Source of the DNA: Owenia fusiformis
Lineage: Eukaryota > Annelida > Polychaeta > Sabellida > Oweniidae
Reading direction: 5' to 3'
NCBI GenBank assembly: GCA_903813345.2
Contig: CAIIXF020000009.1
Location: 32,863,259 to 32,927,258 of the forward strand
Length of the DNA: 64,000 bases
Part shown: positions 57,193-64,000 of the stretch, in pieces
Numbering within the stretch: position 1 is the stretch's first letter
Layout: each line of letters opens with the position of its first letter
Position numbers and translations under genes: made by a program
The notes under the pieces: model-generated
Databases searched by the model: none
What the model saw: only the letters and a program-made list of their open reading frames with translations
What the model was told of the DNA's origin: nothing

Positions 57193-57790
57193 TTTTATGG
57201 TCTCCGTTTTTTTGACGGCGGTTGGCGATCGGCTGTGGGTTTGTAACAGATGCTTACAACTTCCAATAATTTAACAGATACTGACATTACAGTATATACT
57301 GACTTCAATTGTTTTCAAAATCTTCTACATGTTTACAGAAGTTCAAATCTGACAAGGTCAAAAATGTATCTTTTCAACTTGCTTCAAATTAAGCATTTTT
57401 TCAAAATCATCTATAGGTTATCAGAAGTTCAAATCTGACTTAAGATTTGACCTTCAATGACCTTCTTAAGGTAAAAAAGGTCAACTTTTTTCAACTTGCT
57501 AGTCTTGCTTAAAAGACCCTGTACCCCCCCCCCTTTATCCTTCTCTCTATTGCCAGGTAAAGAGAGTAAAGGTGACGGGGGGGGGGGGGGTGGATACAGT
57601 CTTTGAGCAAGACTATCAACTTGCTTCAAATTGACAATTTTTAAAAAAAATCATCTACAAGTTCTCAACATTTCAAATCTGCCTATCGATTTGATTCTTA
57701 CATTCTCAAGGTCAAAATAGATTTGATCTTTAGTGACCTCCTCAAAAAACACACTATTACAACTTTTACACCGTTTAACTAAATGTAGTT
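57193..57790. mobile_element. Diverged relative of the tandem-core element at 49462, with a nested MITE
   Basis: It shares the head (ATGGTCTCCGTTTTTTT, then GACGGCGGTTGG) and core words (TTTTCAACTTGCTTCAAATT, CAGAAGTTCAAATCTGAC, GACCTTCAATGACCTTCT) with the LRMDA intron element but has few core units and is older. It is interrupted at about 57503-57616 by a separate insertion. Confidence 0.65.
57503..57616. mobile_element. 114-bp nested MITE with 9-bp target duplication
   Basis: Ends TAGTCTTGCTTAAAAGA and the inverse TCTTTGAGCAAGACTA; flanked on both sides by TCAACTTGC, a 9-bp direct repeat. The interior has a C10 tract and a G14 tract facing each other. A matching end (CTTTGAGCAAGACTA) occurs near 45760. 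Confidence 0.7.
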
Positions 57791-58727
57791 CACCATCCTA
57801 GGTTTTGAAACGTTGTTCGTTCTCATCCGCACATTATAGTTACACATACAGTATACGGTGGTTATAGGTGAAGTGGTCCAGAGAAGGCACTCAGTCCACG
57901 TGCACGTTATATTTACCAAACTGACCGATGTTCTTACAATGCGTTTGAAAGTCTTCTTCACGGATATGCCATATGTCATTGCTATTCTAGTTGAAATAAA
58001 TTATTGATTTTCGAGTACAAAACCCCTTATTCTGGTGTGCTGAGCCTAGTTTTGGTGTAATTTGCACCGTGTCACCCATAAGCACCGTTTTAATGTCTAT
58101 TTTATCATGCGCCATTCAAGTCTTTCAAATAGGCTAAAATGAGTCAGTTAATCGACGGAGCGACCACATAATAGGGAGGTTAAGCCACGCGTCCTCAAGA
58201 GAACCTGTACGTAAACGTGTAATATTATGACCCCAAAGGACTATGTCAACACGTCTTTGGTTCACACCGGATAATAGCTAAAATCATGGGCTTTCAAGAA
58301 AGCTCTGTATCCAATGGCGGATGGGGGGAGGGGGCTAAAAATACTTTAAATTTGGCCCCCTGTTTTCAGATGTGCCCCTGGTATCCTACACCATCGGCTT
58401 ACTGCTGCACATGTCCGTCGTTATTTTTGATTTGAACGTCTCATTAGGCAGACTAGCGTAGCGTTTGATTGCTGCAAGGGTTGTGCTAAGATGACAATCG
58501 ATTGACTTAACGAATCAGACACATTTATAAGTACATTACACATTTTTTACTTTTCAATGGGAATCTAATGGCAAGTATGTTATATGTCTTTATTGGACAA
58601 ATGTATGATTTGTTTTTGTTTGTTCGTTTGTTTGTAGGCTATAGTTCCTCAGCATTGTCATTGAAGTTCTGAATACTTGTGGCATTCTCTTTGACTACCC
58701 CCTGTCATCGCCGCATATTAATATCGA

Positions 58728-58845
58728 TACGTCATTTGTTGACAGTAATTTACATGGACATGTCCATTACGTCACCAGTAGTACTTTCTACTAGAACTGA
58801 ATCTAATTGTGACGTGTATGGTGTATTTAAAATAAAATGACGTCA
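58728..58845 (+). promoter_or_regulatory. Cluster of CRE/ATF-type sites upstream of the two-pass protein gene
   Basis: Within 120 bp lie TACGTCAT (58728-58735), TTACGTCA (58767-58774), TGACGTGT (58810-58817) and a perfect TGACGTCA (58838-58845), ending about 100 bp before the start codon. Such sites bind CREB/ATF factors, and TGACGTG is also the core of ATF6/XBP1 elements. Function is inferred only from the motifs and their position. Confidence 0.45.
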
Positions 58846-58942
58846 TACTCGAAATGGTATAACAACCAAATAATACAAAAAACAAAGATATTACAGATGG
58901 GAACTTATCGATGAACGGGAATATCTTTGCTGTAATATCATC

Positions 58943-60015
58943 ATGGATAATTCAACTGAATCAAACGTTGAAGAAAAGAATCAGACAGGTTTGAAAACGT
59001 TTTTCTAAATGATAATTCATACGCATCATAAAAAATTGCTAGTTTCACAGTCTAGATGTATTATTGTAGAACAGGTAATTGTTTCTTTAGTTTTGGGACT
59101 GTCAAACGCTGTTATCCATTATTATATCAACTTAATATTATACAGCATTGTACGCATTAATATTTGCATGTCTCTCGGTCACAATAAAATACTTATAAAT
59201 CAATACTTTTTTGTAGGATTTGTGGTCGTTGAGCATGAAGAATGTCTACGTCACATCAAGGATGCTGTGAATGATGATATTAAGAAGTTGGAACAAAGGA
59301 TCGTGTTATTGGAGAAACAGTTAAAACTGGTAAGGATTCTGAACATCTACAGAATCTGAGTATGATCTTTCTTTCTGCTTTATATATGTCCCATATTGAT
59401 CCCAGTTGTTTTATCTTTTATTATGACCCTTATAGCCAGATTCTTTATTTTACAGCACAAGTACAGTCAAATTCTTCAGGAGAGATTCGTCAATGTAGTA
59501 ATGGCTTTCATCATGATGATATCTCCAGTCTGTCTTTCTTTTGCTTTGGACTTCTCTATGCGTGGTGGTCGTGGATACTATGGACGTGAAGGACAGGTGC
59601 AGTGGCTAATTTTGTTAATTTTTTTCTATAAAATTCATTCCAATGTAAATACTATATATATATAAATGCGTGTTCCATTGATTAATGGTGGGAGAACAGG
59701 ATTCAGTTATAACGACCTGATAAAATTGAGTAGTGATTTTTGTTTAAAAATGTTTTTCAGCTATTAAAGGAGAATTTGATTCGTCTGCTCCTGGCATTTA
59801 GCTGTATGGTTGGTTTACCCGTGTTTGTCAATGCCATGCTTGAGTGGAAAGAAATCCCGATAGATGACTCCATTAGTGCCACACATGACAAAGATGAAGC
59901 TGATGAGATTGAAAGCGAGGATGATGAAGTTATTGAAGAGGAAGAGGAGAATAATTCAGAAAGTGAAGAAAAAGATGAGAATAATAACGTGAAGGTCGAG
60001 GAAAAAGAGGAATGA
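58943..60015 (+). CDS. Coiled-coil protein with two membrane segments and acidic tail, complete, 4 exons, unrecognised
   Basis: Exons 58943-58988, 59217-59329, 59456-59596 and 59761-60015 (TGA); 555 nt, 184 residues, phases consistent and GT-AG throughout. Residues 1-16 are polar (MDNSTESNVEEKNQT). About 20-60 form a coiled coil (ECLRHIKDAVNDDIKKLEQR, then IVLLEKQLKL). About 64-88 (FVNVVMAFIMMISPVCLSFA) and 105-126 (LIRLLLAFSCMVGLPVFVNA) are hydrophobic enough to span a membrane. The last 55 residues are very acidic (DDEVIEEEEENNSESEEKDE). There is no signal peptide. The layout suggests a small hairpin membrane protein with N- and C-termini on the same, probably cytosolic, side. I do not know the family. 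AATAAA at 60193-60198 is a good poly(A) signal. Confidence 0.85.
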
Positions 60016-60192
60016 ATAAGAAACATTTGATTACATATATTCACTGATCAATTTCAAAATAATTTAAAGAAAAAGAACAAATCATAATTTTATCATAATT
60101 TTCTATTTACAAATATATTTGCACACTTTGACACAAAGCATGAGTTTTAATCAGCTCAAAAAGAAATCTTTATAATATTATGTACACAAAAA

Positions 60193-60198
60193 AATAAA
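60193..60198 (+). terminator. AATAAA polyadenylation signal
   Basis: Located 178 bases after the stop codon of the two-pass membrane protein gene, in an A-rich context. Confidence 0.6.
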
Positions 60199-61934
60199 GC
60201 AGAACTAAAATCAACTAAAATCTCATGTTTTTACACTGTTATATCTTTATGTGAAAAAATGAACAAAATGTACATTTTTATCATGGCTTCTTTACTTGAC
60301 AAATATCCAACAGCATTCAACTTATCAATGAATGACTCGATTTTGTTGAGATTGAATTCACAATTCATAGCATTACTTAAAACCCCAAAATCACTATTAA
60401 ATAATTCACACATAATTACACAAGTTAATCTATTTTACATTTTGAAAGAAGCACAGCACCATTTAAGATTATGTACATTTGAATCATAAAATTGTCACAG
60501 AATGTTATTTCTACTACATGCACTTAGATAACTCTACAAACTAGAAAATATAGAAGACATCATTATTCACATGTACACATACACATGTAACATATATGTA
60601 CTTATTCACCTACAGTATATGTACATGTACTCATTTTAATAATCATCAGAATACAGAACTGCAAATAACTTCTTGGCAAAGTATTGTTTTTATACAATTA
60701 CAGAATGATCAAGCATAATAATATTAATTTTTTTTATATATAATCAACTACAGTATAGGCATATCAGTTGAATTTTACAATATCAATATTTACTGAACAT
60801 GAAATGTCAGGTCAAGGTCAAATGTCAAGTTCACTAACAGCAGTTCTTGGCCTTGAGCTGTGAAATAATTTAACTGCATCATATTATAGAACAGTAAGTC
60901 TTGTGTCTTGTTCAACGTGCCCCTATTTAAACCAGGGTTTGTCAAGTGCACTGCTGGGACAGGCACAAGGAAATTGCACAATGGACCACAACTGGGCCAT
61001 AATTCAAATTTGATTTAAAATACATCTACACAACACCTTTGTTTAACTGCAATACACTTTCAAACACCCATCGCAACACATTTCTGTACATTGTTTGATG
61101 TACCTGCCTTATTCAGGTAGTATATTTAGCGCTTGCATTTTAAGTCTAAGAAAAATAAATAACTTGATATCATTAAATGAAGCAAGTTTCATTAATTTTC
61201 CAAAACCTTCTCTCTAAACTTCATTGGTTTAGATTTCAAGAAACTATTGCTTGAATATTAGCATGTCCATAACCCAAGCATGAAGAAATCACTGGGATGA
61301 AATTGAGAATAATACATATATTTAAAGCCAATACATGAATGCTACATAGAAAATGGGTCTCTTCAAACAATCTCAGCAATTCATGGCAAGTAAATGTTAA
61401 AATGAAGCAAAATGTTGAAATTGAAATTGGTCAATATATCCAACTTTGAACTTAAATCAAATCTTTGACTCTCGTTGATGGCAATCTACTTGTTACAACA
61501 TACCATCAGGTATTAATTCAAACTGTAGGACAATTTGGCAACACTTATATTGAGCAGCTAAATTTTTGTATGTATGAGTACTTAAAATTCAAATGTTTAT
61601 TTCAGACCTTTGAAAAAGTAATACTGACATAATCTTGAGAAGTTTTATAATATTATACCAAAACAGTGACCATTTATGGTTCATTTTTTCCTACATATTG
61701 TCAATACAATTTGTCTGCATAGATGAATCCATTATGATACATCTCTCCAATTGAATCTGCCATTTCGATAAAATCAATAGAATTTTGCACAGTTTCAATA
61801 TTTAAGTTCCATTTGTTGAAATTTCTGTTAAAATTGCTGTAAAGGATGGATCAATTTGACTTCTCATCCACTGTTTCACAATTTATTGTAACACTTCACA
61901 TTTTACTGCTGCTTCACATTTCATGCAATGGTTT
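60199..61934. other. Tail-to-tail interval before WDR45B
   Basis: About 1.7 kb with no supported exon. It is mostly the WDR45B 3' UTR on the minus strand. Minus-strand AATAAA hexamers are seen as TTTATT at 61882-61887 and near 61594, but which is used cannot be told. Short frames on both strands have no family resemblance. Confidence 0.55.
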
Positions 61935-63844
61935 TCACATTTTGTCATCTGTCATCTCAAGGAACTGGGCATAAACGTCTCTGGTGCACTCACCCTTGGC
62001 ATTGAATATGAATTTGTAATAACTCCCATCTGCACAAATAACTGAAAGAAAGTTTAAAATATTGAAATCAAAATTGCATAATTTTTTGCATGGAGTCCTT
62101 GCCTTCACTCCTAGGCTTTTTTCAAAAATTATTTCAGACATGCTTCAACTTACATAAAATAGAATACAAGAGAACTGGTCCACTGATTAGATTGCATTCA
62201 AATGAAATTGCTCACCCAGGCAATTTAACAAAAACATAACTGATTACCACTAAAATTAACTAGAAAATGGCAACTCCACGGAGTAGCAAATCCCAACGAA
62301 CACTATATAAATCATCAATCTGTACAGTCACAATGTAATATTTACCATCTACTCTTACCTTCAATAAATATTTTAAATCATGTAACCATACTTTCAAGAT
62401 AACTAAGTAATGGCGAATTTCTGCTCTAGTCAGCTATTTTGAATTTTCAGAGGCACAAATCAGAAAAACAATGCCATAATTGTGATCTACTCTGAAATTC
62501 CTTCAATTTGAGTATAATATAGCCATACTTTTAAGAGATCAGAAAACAATTGCGAAATCCCGCATTAGGCGGCCATTTTGAATTTTGAGGCCCGAATCAG
62601 AAAAACGTTACAATATTTGCAATCTACTCTAAATGGCCTTTCATTTGAGTATAATAAAGCTATACTTCAAAAACATCTCAAAATTAACGCAAATTCCTGT
62701 TTTCCCGATCCCCCATTTACGGCCCCTGGGGGTCAGGGTGAAAAACCCGGGATATATGTGAAAAACATAGATGATGTTAATATACTACCAAAATTTCAAA
62801 TAATAATATTTATTATTTTGGTTTAAATGAAAAACATAAGTTTTTTGCAAAAAATTCCCGCCATTTTTAAACTGGCGGCCATCTTGCGTAAAACTGTTCA
62901 CCAATATACATCATTCCACCAAATATGAAGAAAATCTGTCGACTAGTATTCGAGTTATCTTCTGGACAGACGGACGGACGGACTGACTGACTGACGGACA
63001 GACGGACGGACGGACGGACGGACGGCTTCACTATATCCCTACAGAACTTCGTTCGTTGGGATAATTACAACAAAGTCAAGTACTGAACACTCTTACCAAT
63101 GACAGAGTTGGGATCAGCTCCAAAAGCACATATACACTGGCTGTTACCAGGGACTTGAAAACGAGAGAAACTCCACTTGGAGCTGAAGTACTTGGGGAGG
63201 AATGGAGCAGACCCTAGACTAAATACACATAAAGAGGCCAATTGGTTAGATAATATTGACATTAACTTTTATATCATCAGTAAAACATATTAACAAGGGC
63301 AAAAATCTATGCTTCCTTTTCACTGAGTAATAATACTTGTAGACAGATAAAAATTCTATTTGAAGAGAACTTGTAAATAATTTTCATAATCATAAATAAC
63401 ATGAGAAGTGTATATATTGTATATCAGTGATCTCCACAGCATTTAAGTAAGTGGGCACACCACCCACCTGAGATTTTGAAAATAGGCTTGTGCCAACCTG
63501 AAAATCGATTTGCAACCACTTGAAAATGAGAAAAATCATGAAAAATTGGCATATTTTGACCAATTTTTATCTGAATTGTGAAAATGAGAATTTTGCACCC
63601 ACCTGAGAAAAAATCATGGGGAGATCACTGTATATTATTGTACAATCTCAGGTGAAAACAATAAAGCCCCCAAAGGATGCTATAACAAGCATTAAAATAC
63701 ATGGGGACAATAGCTATATGGACATTTAAACCCTTTCATTACCTTGACTGTTTATTCTTTTTGGGGTCCTCTACAGAAAATATGTGCACTGTTCCATGAT
63801 CACTGGATACACAAATAAGGGAAGAATCGTGGTTGAAGTTTATA
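61935..63844 (-). CDS. WDR45B: WIPI-family PROPPIN (WDR45B/WIPI3-like), last three exons
   Basis: Exons on the minus strand: 63844-63743 ([20 protein letters not shown], then [13 protein letters not shown]), 63218-63097 ([20 protein letters not shown], then [13 protein letters not shown]) and 62041-61935 ([20 protein letters not shown], ending FLEMTDDKM and TGA). The phases 1-2, 1-1 and 2 fit together. The sequence follows human WDR45B almost residue by residue, including the C-terminus [12 protein letters not shown], which favours WDR45B over WDR45. PROPPINs are seven-bladed beta-propellers that bind PI3P through an FRRG motif (upstream, outside the window) and act in autophagosome formation and lipid transfer with ATG2. 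The gene continues beyond the right edge. Confidence 0.93.
62291..63061. mobile_element. Interspersed repeat with TCCCAACGAAC ends and a GGAC microsatellite
   Basis: It begins TCCCAACGAAC and ends with the inverse GTTCGTTGGGA. Near the right end is a GGAC/GACT tetranucleotide array (62966-63025). Related fragments occur at about 6655-7010 (AAATCCCAACAAACA, GTGATCTACTTTAAAG) and 37385-37690. It sits in the last intron of WDR45B. No coding capacity recognised. Confidence 0.7.
63426..63629 (+). mobile_element. MITE with AGTGATCTCC terminal inverted repeats, copy 2
   Basis: 204 bp in an intron of WDR45B, closely similar throughout to 29163-29357 (shared AAAATGAGAAAA, CTGAATTGTGAAAATGAGAA). Both ends are intact: AGTGATCTCC and GGAGATCACT. 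Confidence 0.8.
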
Positions 63845-64000
63845 CTGGAAATGAAATCAGATATTTCATGCTTAATTTCAAGATATAAAAAAATAGTTGT
63901 GCTTCACCTTTTACAGCAAAATCATTTTGTACCATCCTATCATCTTCTAAAATAAATATGCTCGATAGCTTGAAAGAAGTTCATAAATCATTACATTTGA

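Larger units (their letters stand above)
54167..58942. other. Interval between LRMDA and the two-pass membrane protein gene
   Basis: 4.8 kb, no supported gene. It begins with the LRMDA 3' UTR (no AATAAA before the MITE at 54792, so the end is unknown) and ends with the promoter of the gene at 58943. It contains several MITEs and a tandem repeat listed separately. The minus-strand frame at 55792-56076 looks peptide-like but has no supporting family or splice context. Confidence 0.55.

Noticed and set aside
1-64000. CRISPR arrays, operons or bacterial-type systems
   Set aside because: The tandem arrays have no spacer structure, and all genes are intron-rich eukaryotic genes.
1-64000. Retroviral or LTR elements
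   Set aside because: No long direct terminal repeats, primer-binding sites or capsid/polymerase-like frames were seen; repeats here are DNA-transposon-like, SINE-like or tandem.

Overview
The window reads as a marine invertebrate nuclear genome, most likely a lophotrochozoan and probably a mollusc. Its genes have many GT-AG introns, it is AT-rich, the ACATGTA word recurs, and fold-back MITEs are dense. The only taxonomic evidence is this style plus gene content, so the placement is an inference.

Five protein genes can be supported. (1) Plus strand, 795-2227: the last three exons of a gene that starts before the window, giving a proline- and tyrosine-rich tail that I cannot name. (2) Minus strand, 40141 down to 9966: a complete ANKHD1/ANKRD17 (mask) orthologue. 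I traced 31 exons whose phases all agree, giving 3214 codons before the stop. It has two ankyrin arrays, a Q-rich linker, a charged linker and a KH domain. (3) Plus strand, 43217-54166: a complete 7-exon LRMDA orthologue (leucine-rich repeats, 221 aa). (4) Plus strand, 58943-60015: a complete 4-exon gene for a 184-aa coiled-coil protein with two membrane segments, unrecognised. (5) Minus strand, 63844 down to 61935: the last three exons of a WIPI-family PROPPIN, closest to WDR45B (WIPI3). The unnamed gene and ANKHD1 end tail to tail, ANKHD1 and LRMDA start head to head, and gene 4 and WDR45B end tail to tail.

The most interesting signal is in the ANKHD1 introns. Five paralogous copies of a 63-69 nt element lie in introns 4, 5, 9, 10 and 12, all in the host sense. 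Each has the layout of a box C/D guide RNA: a TGAGC/GCTCA closing stem, C box, D', C' and D (CTGA). They share an invariant stretch, GACACTTGACCTG, just upstream of D'. Its core ACACTTGA is complementary to the U2 snRNA segment just before the branch-site recognition sequence, and the D+5 rule points at U2 A30. Three copies lie about 95-100 nt upstream of the next exon, the usual spacing for intron-encoded snoRNAs.

Other points of note: an exact GTCATGTGAC box (MITF/TFE type) 11 nt before the LRMDA start codon; a 2-kb element in LRMDA intron 2 with 11-bp terminal inverted repeats and a tandem core packed with nuclear-receptor half sites; a 2.6-kb fold-back element with an identical internal 105-bp duplication; several smaller MITEs with clear target duplications; a degraded mariner-like transposon at the left edge; and a 43-bp minisatellite in the likely ANKHD1 3' UTR.
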